The notes: generated from the letters alone by a model not told the origin. Counted from the first letter of the stretch, positions 26,930 to 35,438 are shown. The stretch: 64,000 bases of DNA from Candidatus Rokuibacteriota bacterium (GCA_003220535.1 QHSU01000011.1:1-64000); one strand, 5' to 3'. Translations and numbers: made by a program.

Positions 26930-28044
26930 TGACCGGCTACCCGACGATCGCCTCGGCCGTGGAGGCCCTCAAGGAAGGCGCCTACGACTATCTCTCCAAG
27001 CCGCTGATCCTGGACGAGCTGCGCCACCTCATGGCGCGCGTGACGGAGAAGCGCTTCCTGAAGGGCGAGGTCCAGTCGCTCCGGGCGCGCCTGGGCGAGG
27101 AGCTCACGGTCAACGAGCTCGTCGGCAACGCGCAGCCGATGCAGCGCGTGAAGGAGATCATCAGCAAGGTCGCGACCACCGACTCGCCGGTGCTCATCGA
27201 GGGGGAGAGCGGCACCGGGAAGGAGCTCGTCGCCGCGGCGATCCACCGGCTCTCGGGTCGCGCCAAGGGGCCATTCATCCCGGTCAACTGCAGCGCCATC
27301 CCGGAAGACCTGCTCGAGTCCGAGTTCTTCGGTCACGTCCGCGGTGCCTTCTCGGGCGCGGTGTCGGACGCGCTCGGTCTCTTCCGCGGCGCGCACGAGG
27401 GCACGATCTTCCTGGACGAGATCGCCGAGCTGTCGCCGGGGCTTCAAGTCAAGCTGCTGCGGGTCCTGCAGGAGATGCAGGTGCGCCCGGTCGGCTCGAC
27501 GAAGGCGCATCCGGTCGACGTCCGTGTCATCGCGGCCACGAACCGCGACCTCGATCGGACGATCGCCGACGGAAGCTTCCGGCAGGACCTCTACTACCGC
27601 CTGAACGTGGTCCGCGTGAGCCTGCCGCCGCTGCGTACTCGGCGCGAGGACATTCCGGCGCTCGTGAACCATTTCCTGCGCCGCTACAACCGGCGGTTCC
27701 GGAGGGACGTGAAGGGCATGACGCCGGACGCGCTGGCCGCGCTCAGCGGATACGACTTTCCGGGCAACGTGCGCGAGCTCGAGAACGTCATCGAGCGCGC
27801 CTTCGCCATGGGCGCTCGCGAGCAGATCACACTCGCCGATCTGCCGGTCCTCGGCACCGCGTCGGTGCCTTCGGCGACGATCGCTTCGCCGAGCGGGAAC
27901 GTTCCACGGCTGGCCGACGTGGAGAAAGACCTCATCCTGCGCGCGCTGGCCTTCTACAAGGACGACAAGGAGGCGGCCGCGAGCGCCCTCGGCATCTCGC
28001 GCCGGACGATCTACCGTCGTCTCAAGGAATACGGCATGCTCTAA
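26926..28044 (+). CDS. Sigma-54 activator: AAA+ and DNA-binding part of the broken response regulator
   Basis: 372 residues from GTG 26926 or ATG 26929. Residues 1-35 are the last third of the receiver, including switch Thr (MTGYP) and conserved Lys (LSKPL). Then a linker and the AAA+ domain: Walker A GESGTGKE, GAFSGA (usual GAFTGA with Thr to Ser) in the sigma-54 contact loop, Walker B GTIFLDEI, the R-finger region RQDLYYRLN, and a Fis-type helix-turn-helix at the end (AASALGISRRTIYRRLKEYG). Without an intact receiver, phosphorylation control is lost; the remaining protein could be inactive, constitutive or absent. Confidence 0.85.
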   Translation: MMTGYPTIASAVEALKEGAYDYLSKPLILDELRHLMARVTEKRFLKGEVQSLRARLGEELTVNELVGNAQPMQRVKEIISKVATTDSPVLIEGESGTGKELVAAAIHRLSGRAKGPFIPVNCSAIPEDLLESEFFGHVRGAFSGAVSDALGLFRGAHEGTIFLDEIAELSPGLQVKLLRVLQEMQVRPVGSTKAHPVDVRVIAATNRDLDRTIADGSFRQDLYYRLNVVRVSLPPLRTRREDIPALVNHFLRRYNRRFRRDVKGMTPDALAALSGYDFPGNVRELENVIERAFAMGAREQITLADLPVLGTASVPSATIASPSGNVPRLADVEKDLILRALAFYKDDKEAAASALGISRRTIYRRLKEYGML

Positions 28045-28058
28045 AAAGGCACACATGT

Positions 28059-28071
28059 TGCCGAACTGACA
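28059..28071 (+). promoter_or_regulatory. Candidate activator site upstream of the FIST promoter
   Basis: TGCCG-AAC-TGACA matches the layout of the repeat at 26683-26695: identical right half, same 3-nt spacer, left half 3 of 5. Its centre lies about 86 nt before the predicted sigma-54 start at ~28151, a usual distance for enhancer-binding proteins. The evidence is only this similarity. Confidence 0.25.
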
Positions 28072-28123
28072 CCCACTCCCGTCATTCGTCGAAGAAAGCC
28101 CCTGATCTTCCAGCCTCTTGCGG

Positions 28124-28140
28124 TTGGCACCCCGGCTGCA
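28124..28140 (+). promoter_or_regulatory. Sigma-54-like -24/-12 promoter for the FIST gene
   Basis: TTGGCAC-N5-CTGCA with the invariant GG (28126-28127) and GC (28138-28139) ten bases apart; one mismatch to TGGCAC-N5-TTGCA. It lies directly downstream of the gene for a sigma-54 activator and upstream of FIST on the same strand. The predicted start (~28151) would leave only ~3 nt before ATG 28154, which is odd and is the main weakness. Confidence 0.5.
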
Positions 28141-28153
28141 GTCGCTCCGGACC

Positions 28154-29092
28154 ATGTACGCGACTATCCCCGTCGAGACCGAGTCCAAATCTCTCCAGAT
28201 CGGCATCGGATTCGCTTCGCATCAGGATGCGATCTGGGCCGCCGTGCGTGCGACCGCCATGGCGCGCACGGGGCTCCACGGGACCTCGCCCGACCTCGTG
28301 CTGCTCGTCACCGCGGGTGTGCCGGCGCAGGACGTGGTGCCGTTGATCCGGGGCGTGCTCGGTCCCGTCGGCGTTGCCGGCGGTGCGACCTCGGCAATTC
28401 TTACGCACAACGGCGCCGTGACGGCGGGGGCGCTGGTCGTCTGCCTCACCAACGGTGAAGGCGCTGTGAGCGGCGTGGCGGCCGCTGGGGGCCGCGATCT
28501 GACCGAGGCAGGGCAAGGAGCCGCCCGGCTCATTCTGGCGGGCTGGCCGTTCAGGATGCGCTATCCGCGGGGGCTCGGCCTCGCGTTCGTGAAGCCGGGG
28601 TTCGGGACGCCCGCAGAAGCCTTCCTGCAGCCGTGGCGCGTTCTGATGGGCCCCAAGATGCGGACGGTCTGCAGCGTCCTTTCCTCGCCCGTGGTGTACG
28701 GCGCTTCGGCGGCTGAGCCGCTCGCCAGCGCGGCCTGCCTCGAGGCCGCCTACTCGACCGGGCTCGGCTACGCCGAAGGCTTCGAGACGCGCGCGGTGCC
28801 CGACCCCGAGACCCTCATCCAGGGGACGGTCGAGGCGACGCGGACGGCGCTCAAACGGCTCGAAGGCGACGGGGCGCGGCTGGTCCTCGTGATCGAGTCG
28901 AACGCGCGCCACCGCGCGCTCGGCGGCGCTGCGGCCGACGAATGGGCCGCGATCAAGAGCGAGATCGACTCGCGGACGCCGTGCGTCGGCTGGCTCTGCG
29001 ATCACGTCGCCGGGTACGGGCGCGGTGTCCGTCCGGTCGACGCCTACGGCTCGCTGGTCGTCGTCGCGCTCGGCGACGCTCCCCGCCGCTAG
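28154..29092 (+). CDS. FIST domain protein
   Basis: 312 residues from ATG 28154; a TTG at 28118 in the same frame lies inside the promoter match. The first ~190 residues fit the FIST_N sensory domain (IGIGFASHQDAIWAAVRATA, VGVAGGATSAILTHNGAVTAGALVV), and the rest FIST_C (GYAEGFETRAVPD, LVLVIESNARHRALGG, PCVGWLCDHVAGYGRG). FIST domains are proposed small-ligand sensors found with histidine kinases, cyclases and chemotaxis proteins. Here it stands alone, next to a sigma-54 activator. Its stop TAG shares CTAG with the convergent M48 gene stop. Confidence 0.8.
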   Translation: MYATIPVETESKSLQIGIGFASHQDAIWAAVRATAMARTGLHGTSPDLVLLVTAGVPAQDVVPLIRGVLGPVGVAGGATSAILTHNGAVTAGALVVCLTNGEGAVSGVAAAGGRDLTEAGQGAARLILAGWPFRMRYPRGLGLAFVKPGFGTPAEAFLQPWRVLMGPKMRTVCSVLSSPVVYGASAAEPLASAACLEAAYSTGLGYAEGFETRAVPDPETLIQGTVEATRTALKRLEGDGARLVLVIESNARHRALGGAAADEWAAIKSEIDSRTPCVGWLCDHVAGYGRGVRPVDAYGSLVVVALGDAPRR

Positions 29093-30210
29093 CGAAGCTC
29101 GGACAGACTCCTAGCCCCGCAGACTCGCCTGACGTCGCGCCAGTCCTGGTCGGGCAGAAGCGGCCGGAACTTCTTCGGCGCCGATGCCGCCAGCCGCTTG
29201 AGGTTCTCGACCCGCTCCGCCGCGAGCGGGTGCGAGGTGAGGTAGCGCGTCGCGGTCGGCAGGCCGCGCTCGCCCGCGTGGAGCGTCTCGAAGAACGCGA
29301 TCATTCCCTGTGGATCGACCTTCGCGGCCAGCAGCATCCGCAGCCCCTCCGTGTCCGCCTCGCTCTCGATGTGACGACTGTAGCGCAGGGTACCGAGCAC
29401 GCGGGCGCTCTCGATTCCATAGGCCATCACCCCGGTGATGTCGCCCGACACGGCGGCGAGCAGAAGCCCGGTGGAGGCGTGCTGCAGCAGCAGGCGCGTC
29501 GCGTGGCGCTGGAGCACGTGCTGGAGCTCGTGTGCCAGCACACCGGCGAGCTCCTCCGGCGTCCGCGTGCGCTCGAGCAGCCCACGGAGGAGAATCACCT
29601 GGCCGCCCGGGACGGCGAACGCGTTCACCGTCTGATCGTCGACCACGGTCACGCGGAACGTGTAAGGGACGCTCGGCCGTGGCGCCAGCAGCAGCTTGAC
29701 GATCGCGTCGATGGCCGCTTCCCGCTCAGGGTCCACGCAGCGGCGTCTCGACGCCGTGAGCTGCTCCACGGCCGCCTGGCCGAGCCGCTCTTCCCATGAC
29801 ACGGGCACGTGGGCGGCGAGTATGGCCGCCGCCGCCGGAATGCCCCACACGTACAGGGCCGCGCCGGCGGCGATGGCGGTGGCGGCCGCGCCGATCGTGA
29901 ACAGCAGGCGCGCCCTTCGTCGGCGAGGGTTGTGGAACCGGCGCCCGAGTCCGGATGCGGTGGTGTGGAGCGCCTGGAGGAACGCGGAGTCGTCGACGAG
30001 GAGAATCTCGGGGAGCGGGGCGCCGCGCTCCAGGCGGATCTGCTCGCCCGCGTAGAAGCCCTGCGTCTGGTGGATCTCCCTGAACGGCCACCAGAGACGG
30101 GCGCCGCCCTCGATCATGATCTCGAGCCCCGTCGCCGCCAGGCGAATCGACGCCGGCCGGCGCGCGGCGGTGCGGCCGTCCAGATAGTGGCCTAGAAACG
30201 CGCCAGGCAT
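29089..30210 (-). CDS. M48 family metallopeptidase with N-terminal membrane anchor
   Basis: 373 residues. Residues 1-~85 are a small beta-rich domain (GLEIMIEGGARLWWPFREI) like the PH-like domain often fused to M48 peptidases. A positively charged NPRRRRAR stretch and one or two hydrophobic segments (~102-135) follow, then the peptidase: HELQH at 227-231 (zinc H227, H231, catalytic E228) and the third-ligand motif ESEAD at 282-286. C-terminal helices include HPLAAERVENL. The nearest described relatives are membrane or envelope quality-control proteases such as BepA/LoiP. Last gene of the TPR/DUF898 string. Confidence 0.85.
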   Translation of the reverse strand: MPGAFLGHYLDGRTAARRPASIRLAATGLEIMIEGGARLWWPFREIHQTQGFYAGEQIRLERGAPLPEILLVDDSAFLQALHTTASGLGRRFHNPRRRRARLLFTIGAAATAIAAGAALYVWGIPAAAAILAAHVPVSWEERLGQAAVEQLTASRRRCVDPEREAAIDAIVKLLLAPRPSVPYTFRVTVVDDQTVNAFAVPGGQVILLRGLLERTRTPEELAGVLAHELQHVLQRHATRLLLQHASTGLLLAAVSGDITGVMAYGIESARVLGTLRYSRHIESEADTEGLRMLLAAKVDPQGMIAFFETLHAGERGLPTATRYLTSHPLAAERVENLKRLAASAPKKFRPLLPDQDWRDVRRVCGARSLSELR

Positions 30211-30219
30211 CGCAGGGCG

Positions 30220-31458
30220 CTAGGCGAAGTCGACGTCGGCGCCGAGGAGGCTCGAGAGCGCGTCGCCCGTCGCCGTAGCGAGCTGGGGTTCCTGGACGAT
30301 CCCGGAGAGGTCGAGGGCGCCCTCGACGGTCAGGTACGTGAACGCGAACCGCGTGCTGCGCACGAGCACCCAGGGCCAGCCAAAGCCGAGGGTGAACACC
30401 AGCAGCACCAGGTTGCCGATCATCAGGTTCATCATCTGACGGCCCGTGACCGTCGAGCGGAAGCGCGCGGTCTCGAAGTAGGTGTGTTCCCAGAAGTAGC
30501 GCGTCTTCTTCGCCTGGAACCAGAACCAGTAGAACCCGAGCGTCGGCAGGAACAGGAGCAGGGTCACGACGTACGCTCCGAAGAGATCGCGCCCGTGTCC
30601 GTCGAAGCGGAACGGTCGCCGGCCGAAGTACGACTGCGAGATCATGAAGCGTTGCTGGCGCGCCTGGAAGAAGGGGTAGTAGAGGCTCAGCGTCAGCGTG
30701 CTCAAGAGCGACCCCCCCACGAAGAGCCGGACGAACGCCCATGCGCGGCCGCGGAACGAGAAGCGGATCCCGCGCCACGAGGTGCGGCTCAGCCGATAGC
30801 GCCAGGCGCCGACCATCGCGATAGGGACGAACATGAAGACGAGGACCGAGGTGAACGCCTGGGTGGCGGCGTGGACCGTCCTGTCCTCGATGAGCTTCGC
30901 CGCGATACTCAGCACCGTGATCGGCATGACCACGAACAGGACGGCCTTGAAGAAGCCGAGCAGCAGCTCCTTGCCGGTGCCGTGATAGGCGAAGCGGTCG
31001 CCCTCGAACCCGGTCTGGCTCAGGATGAAGCGCCGCACCCTGACCCTGCCCCAGAACCGATAGAAGCCCACCGTGGCGATGGTCAGCAGGACGTTCACGA
31101 CGTAGATACCGAACAGCGTGCCAGCCGACCCGTGGAACGTGAGCTTTCGCGGACGGCTGGGAGCCACGGTTCCCGGCGTAGGCGTCGGCGTCGCGATCGC
31201 CGGGACGGATGCTCTCGCCGCCTGGGCGGATCCGTTCGTGCCCGCCGGCCGAGGGGCCGCTGCTGCTGGCGCCATGGCGGGCGCGGCCGCTGCGAGCGCC
31301 TCAACCCGAGCCCCGCCAGCCGAGGCCCCCGGCGGCGTTGGAGGGCGCCGCATCTTCTCGAGGGCGGCGGCGTATACCGAGACGACGACGCCGCACTGCG
31401 CGCACTTGTCCCGGTCGACAGCAGGAGCACCGCAGCGAGGACAGTTGGCCGTCATCAC
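30220..31458 (-). CDS. DUF898 (YjgN-like) membrane protein with N-terminal zinc ribbon
   Basis: 412 residues. Residues 1-26 hold two CxxC knuckles (CPRCGAP, CAQCGVV), followed by an Ala/Pro-rich linker to ~110 and then a DUF898 membrane domain of about six helices with repeated units (FHGSAGTLFGIYVVNVLL, FYRFWGRVRVRRFI; FDGHGRDLFGAYVVTLLL, FYWFWFQAKKTRYF) showing internal duplication. Function of DUF898 is unknown. It starts within the last 4 nt of the DUF4124 gene and ends 9 nt before the M48 peptidase, a pairing suggesting a shared envelope role. Confidence 0.85.
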   Translation of the reverse strand: MMTANCPRCGAPAVDRDKCAQCGVVVSVYAAALEKMRRPPTPPGASAGGARVEALAAAAPAMAPAAAAPRPAGTNGSAQAARASVPAIATPTPTPGTVAPSRPRKLTFHGSAGTLFGIYVVNVLLTIATVGFYRFWGRVRVRRFILSQTGFEGDRFAYHGTGKELLLGFFKAVLFVVMPITVLSIAAKLIEDRTVHAATQAFTSVLVFMFVPIAMVGAWRYRLSRTSWRGIRFSFRGRAWAFVRLFVGGSLLSTLTLSLYYPFFQARQQRFMISQSYFGRRPFRFDGHGRDLFGAYVVTLLLFLPTLGFYWFWFQAKKTRYFWEHTYFETARFRSTVTGRQMMNLMIGNLVLLVFTLGFGWPWVLVRSTRFAFTYLTVEGALDLSGIVQEPQLATATGDALSSLLGADVDFA

Positions 31459-32645
31459 TTCACCGGTGGCGGTGCCGACATCGCGGCGCGCGCCCAGCGC
31501 TCGAGCGGTACGGTTCGCACCAGCTCGGCCGATGTCTGCTCGACGGCCTTGCCGAGCGCGCTGACCAGCGCCTTGCGCATGGCCGCGTTGTACCAGCGGC
31601 CCGCGTCGGAGCCGGAGAAGAGCACGTACTCCATCAGCTCCTCGTCCCCGAGGGAGCGGTACGTGTAGAGCATCGACGTCATGCGCACCTCACGTAGACC
31701 TTCGTTCACGCGAGCGCGCACCTGCGCCGCCCGGTCCTCGATCTGGCCCGGCCGCAACCGTTGCTCGGGCTGCCCGGCCGCGGACACAGCCGTCGACACA
31801 CCCCGCGAGATCGCCGCCACGATGTCGGCCGACGTCTCGTGCGCCCCGGTGACCCAATCCAGCCGCTGGAGCAGCTCGACCCGGCGCGCCGCCGGCGGGC
31901 TCGCCTTGAGGCTGGCGGCGTAGGTGGCTACCTGCGGCTCCGTGCCCGGCTCCGAGGACGCGACTTCGAGGGCGACGATCTTGCGAGCCACCGGAGAGCG
32001 AAGCCACGTGGCCGTCGCCTCGAGGTTCGGCCTGTCGACCTGGAGGCGAAACGCGTCGCGCACGAGCGCATAGACCGCCTCGTGGCGGAGCCCCTGGCCC
32101 AGGACCCGATCGACCGAAGCCTGGTCGCTTGTGCTCATCTGGCCCGGAGCCGGCCGTAGCTCTCCGGCGATCCGGCTCAGAAGGCCGACCAGCTGGGCTT
32201 TGAGGCCGGACAGCTCGAGTAGCTCGTCCACTTTCGTCGGGCTCGTTCTCGCGGCCGCGAGCGGCGGCACGGACGCCTTCGCCTGGGGCACCTTCGCCGG
32301 GGGCGCCTTGACCTCGGGCGCCGTCACCTCGCGAGCCTTCAGTTCGGGCGCCGGCTTGGCTTCGGGCATCGGCCTGGCTTCGGGGGCGGGCATGGCCGCG
32401 GGCACCGGCATCGCCGTGGGGCCTGGCATCGCTGCGGAAGCCGGCGTGACCATGGGCGCCGGCAGGGCAGACGCGGGCCTGGTCTCGGGCGCGGGCGTGC
32501 GGGCGTCCTGCGACTGCGGCGGGCGATCGGAGTAGGTGACGTTGCCTTGCCCGTCGACCCAGCGGTACGTCTCCGCAGCGCTCGGGTCCGGGGCGAGAGC
32601 GAGGATCGTGCCCAGCAGCAGAGCTATCCCGATTCGATCAGTCAT
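31455..32645 (-). CDS. Secreted DUF4124 protein with Pro/Ala-rich linker and DUF2059-like domain
   Basis: 396 residues from ATG 32645, overlapping the upstream TPR gene by 8 nt. Signal peptide ~1-24 (ending PSAA), then DUF4124 (ETYRWVDGQGNVTYSDRPP) at ~25-45. Residues ~50-135 are repetitive Pro/Ala/Met/Glu/Lys sequence (AMPxP and APExK units). The C-terminal ~250 residues begin VDELLELSGLKAQL, reminiscent of DUF2059, and are helical with no catalytic motif. Probably periplasmic and possibly wall- or envelope-spanning. Confidence 0.75.
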   Translation of the reverse strand: MTDRIGIALLLGTILALAPDPSAAETYRWVDGQGNVTYSDRPPQSQDARTPAPETRPASALPAPMVTPASAAMPGPTAMPVPAAMPAPEARPMPEAKPAPELKAREVTAPEVKAPPAKVPQAKASVPPLAAARTSPTKVDELLELSGLKAQLVGLLSRIAGELRPAPGQMSTSDQASVDRVLGQGLRHEAVYALVRDAFRLQVDRPNLEATATWLRSPVARKIVALEVASSEPGTEPQVATYAASLKASPPAARRVELLQRLDWVTGAHETSADIVAAISRGVSTAVSAAGQPEQRLRPGQIEDRAAQVRARVNEGLREVRMTSMLYTYRSLGDEELMEYVLFSGSDAGRWYNAAMRKALVSALGKAVEQTSAELVRTVPLERWARAAMSAPPPVK

Positions 32646-34041
32646 AGTTCCACCCGATGATGACGTCAGGGTCGGGCGCCGGCGGCAGCGCCGCACCCGG
32701 GCCCCAGCGGTCGAACTTCGCGAGAAAGTCGCGCACCTCGGGCACCGGCGCCTTGAAATTCGCGAGAAAGGCAACGGCCGTTCGCGCCTCCTTCGCAAAG
32801 TCGTCGTACTTGCCCTGCGCGTAGAGCACGCGCGCGAGGGCCAGGCGCCCGCCCGCGTCGTCGCCGAAGAGCTGCACGGTCTTTCTGAGATGCATCTCCG
32901 CCTCGGGATACCGCTCCAGCTCGGCGAAGAGCTTGCCGAGGTTGCGGTGAGTGCGCCAGGAGTCCGGGTCGGCCTTGAGGCCGCGCTGGAGCCACGTGAG
33001 GGCTCCCTCGCGATCGCCCAGGTCCGAGGCGATGATCGCGCGATAGATGTACGGGCGCGCGAACGTCGGCGCCAGCCGAATGGACTCGTCGAAGAGCCGC
33101 ACCGCACCGTCGATGTCGCCGTCGCGGAGGTAGCGCTGGCGTGCGATGAGGAAGAGCTGCTCGGCGCGTTTGCCGACCTCGCGCTTGCCGCCCAGGCGGA
33201 TGCGCAGATAGCGAGCGCCCGACTCTTTGTTGCCCGCCGCCGGGGTGACGCGTGTCCCCTCGATGACCATGAGCCGCCCGAGGCGCACGTACCCCTCGTC
33301 CGCGAGCCACTGGCCATACCACCAGATGCAATCCGCGGCGTCGGGCTGGCCGAGGGTGGCCAGCCGGAACGCTGTGAAGACCTCCTCGCGCGCGGCGCCC
33401 GAGCGCGACTTCTCGTTCGCGTGCGCGCAGTAGTTCTCGCCGGTCTTCACGATCGAATACGCGCGCGCCAGGTACCGGGCCTGGGCGAGGTCGCCTTTCT
33501 CCATCAGGATGTCGATCTTGATCTGGACGATGTGCTCGAGCGACGGGTTGTCGCGGAGCAGCGTCGGCTGCATGTTGGTCGGCGCCCACTGGAAGAGCCA
33601 GCGTACGTGTCGCGGGTGGAGCGCCAGCAGGCGGTCGAGCTGCGCCAGGGCCCGGTCGTAGTCGCCCACGCGCACCGCGAACGACGCCGTGCGATAGAGG
33701 ACCTCGGCGTCGTCGGGCGCGAGCGCGGCGGCCCGGTCATAGAAGGCCCGCGCCTCGTCGAACTCGCCCATGAACTCTGCCATCCCCGCGCGCGCGGTCA
33801 GCGCGCGGACCGACGTCGGCGCGGCGTCCGCGGCTCGCCGCGCCGCGGCCAATGCTTCCGTGTGTCGGCCTGCCTGGAACGCCGCCTGGGCGCGGCCTAG
33901 ATCGCTCGGGGGCAACGTCGCCGCGGTCCGCTCCTGAGCCGCCGCGACGAGCACGGTGCAGAGCACCAGGACGATCGCGGCCGCGACGCGCCTCGAGCCG
34001 GTCGTGCGACGAGAAACTATGATCGTCGTCGGGCTCCTCAT
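32638..34041 (-). CDS. Secreted TPR-repeat protein (paralog of the upstream gene)
   Basis: 467 residues. N-terminal signal sequence (~1-36, TGSRRVAAAIVLVLCTVLVAAAQ). TPR units run at ~47-150 and ~305-430 (for example AYIYRAIIASDLGDREGALTWLQRGLKADP and YPEAEMHLRKTVQLF). The middle carries a conserved non-TPR block with two cysteines (GENYCAHAN and DAADCIWWYGQWLADEG.VRLGRLMV) also present in the upstream gene. Overlaps the upstream gene by 4 nt and the next by 8 nt. Role unknown; assembly scaffold in the periplasm is plausible. Confidence 0.75.
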   Translation of the reverse strand: MRSPTTIIVSRRTTGSRRVAAAIVLVLCTVLVAAAQERTAATLPPSDLGRAQAAFQAGRHTEALAAARRAADAAPTSVRALTARAGMAEFMGEFDEARAFYDRAAALAPDDAEVLYRTASFAVRVGDYDRALAQLDRLLALHPRHVRWLFQWAPTNMQPTLLRDNPSLEHIVQIKIDILMEKGDLAQARYLARAYSIVKTGENYCAHANEKSRSGAAREEVFTAFRLATLGQPDAADCIWWYGQWLADEGYVRLGRLMVIEGTRVTPAAGNKESGARYLRIRLGGKREVGKRAEQLFLIARQRYLRDGDIDGAVRLFDESIRLAPTFARPYIYRAIIASDLGDREGALTWLQRGLKADPDSWRTHRNLGKLFAELERYPEAEMHLRKTVQLFGDDAGGRLALARVLYAQGKYDDFAKEARTAVAFLANFKAPVPEVRDFLAKFDRWGPGAALPPAPDPDVIIGWNYD

Positions 34042-35438
34042 CGGACGCTGAACGGCGTGGGGCCCTGACGGGCGTCGCGCCCGAACTGCGCGTTGAGATA
34101 GCTGCGCTCCCGCTCGAGGTTCGGATCGAGCCGCACGGCGACCTGAAGCTCGTGGAGTCCATCAGCCTGCCGGCCGACCCTGAGAAGGATCCAGCCGATA
34201 TTCGCGTGAGCGTCGGCGTCGGCCGGGTTCATGACGAGCGCTTGGCTATACGCGGTGAGCGCGTCCTCATACCGCTTGAGCCGGGTGGCGGCGACGCCCA
34301 GGTTGAACTGGGCCCGCAGGTGATTCGGGTTGACCGCGAGGGCCTTCGTGAGCCACGCCAGCGCCTGCTCGTTGTCGTTCTGGGACAGGTAGACGCGGCC
34401 GGCGTTGTGATACGGCCACGAGAAGCCGGGATCGGCCGCGATCGCCTTTTTGTAGGCTTCGAGCGCCTCGGCCGGCTGGTTCAACCGGTTCTGCAGCCGC
34501 CAGCCTGCGACGTTGAGCGACTCGGCGATCTTGGGAACCTCGTGGTCCGGCAGGCGATGGCGCAGCACCCACTCCGCTTGCGCGCGCGTCTCGGGCCGCG
34601 GCGCATTCTTGACCCGATCCAGCAGCACGAGCCTCCCCAGACGCGCGAGGCCGTCGTCCGCGATCCGTGCGCCGAGCGGCACGAGGCAGTCGGCGCGGTC
34701 GGGCTGGAGCATCATCGCGAGCAGGCCCGCGGTCTCGCCCGACACCTGCAGATCGCGGGCCCGACAGTAGTCTGCGTCGTCCCGAAGCCACCCACGCCCT
34801 CGGGCGAGGGCGATCGCCCGCTCGCGCTGCCCGGTCTCGACCAGGATGCGGAAGCCGTACTCTGGAACGCTCTCTTGCGAGGCACGAAAGTAGGCGCGCC
34901 CCGTTCCGACGGCGGCCGGCAGGCACTCGCCCCACGGCGCAGAGATGCTCGCCCAAGCCCTTGGCACGCAGGCGGCGAGGGTCGCCGCGCCGACCTTGAG
35001 CCCGAGCCAGATGTGCTCGTGCCACGGGCCGGAGGCTCCCTCGAGCGACTGGATCGCCAGGTCCACGTGCCCCATACGGTCGGCTATCTCGCCAAGGCGG
35101 AGCCAGGTCGTGGTCGAGGGAGAGCGCCGAGCCGCCGCCTGGTAGGCGCTCAGCGCTTCGTCGAACTCGCCAAGGGTTTCCGCGGCTTCTCCCAGCGCGA
35201 GCTGCGCCGCGGCCGAGTCCGGAGCAAGCCTCGTGGCGGTGCGGAAGTGCTCGAGGGCCTCGCGGAGACTGCCTTGCTCCGTCGCATGCCGTCCCGCGTC
35301 GAGCGCCGCGCGCGCGTCACGCGACGTTCCACAGCCAGCGAGCACCGTGAGGAGGCCGAGGGCGCCGAGGGCCAGCGCCGAGGGCCGAGCACAACCCGCT
35401 ATCCAGAGATAGCGTGGGCGTCGGATGGCTACAAACAA
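34038..35438 (-). CDS. TPR-repeat lipoprotein
   Basis: 466 residues from TTG 35438. That start gives a lipoprotein signal: RRPRYLW, a hydrophobic stretch and the lipobox LAGC with C36. The frame is open to 35564, but that start lies inside a sigma-54-like promoter. TPR units flank a middle block with conserved cysteines (DADYCRARD, RADCLVPLGARIADDGLARLGRL) shared with the downstream paralog. The C-terminal TPRs (WPYHNAGRVYLSQNDNEQALAWLTKALAVNPN) are close to consensus. Likely anchored on the outer face of a membrane. Confidence 0.72.
   Translation of the reverse strand: MFVAIRRPRYLWIAGCARPSALALGALGLLTVLAGCGTSRDARAALDAGRHATEQGSLREALEHFRTATRLAPDSAAAQLALGEAAETLGEFDEALSAYQAAARRSPSTTTWLRLGEIADRMGHVDLAIQSLEGASGPWHEHIWLGLKVGAATLAACVPRAWASISAPWGECLPAAVGTGRAYFRASQESVPEYGFRILVETGQRERAIALARGRGWLRDDADYCRARDLQVSGETAGLLAMMLQPDRADCLVPLGARIADDGLARLGRLVLLDRVKNAPRPETRAQAEWVLRHRLPDHEVPKIAESLNVAGWRLQNRLNQPAEALEAYKKAIAADPGFSWPYHNAGRVYLSQNDNEQALAWLTKALAVNPNHLRAQFNLGVAATRLKRYEDALTAYSQALVMNPADADAHANIGWILLRVGRQADGLHELQVAVRLDPNLERERSYLNAQFGRDARQGPTPFSVR

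Noticed and set aside
26726..28044. Programmed frameshift in the response regulator
   Set aside because: About 13 codons are missing at the junction, so ribosomal slippage could not restore a complete receiver, and no slippery heptamer or pseudoknot is evident.
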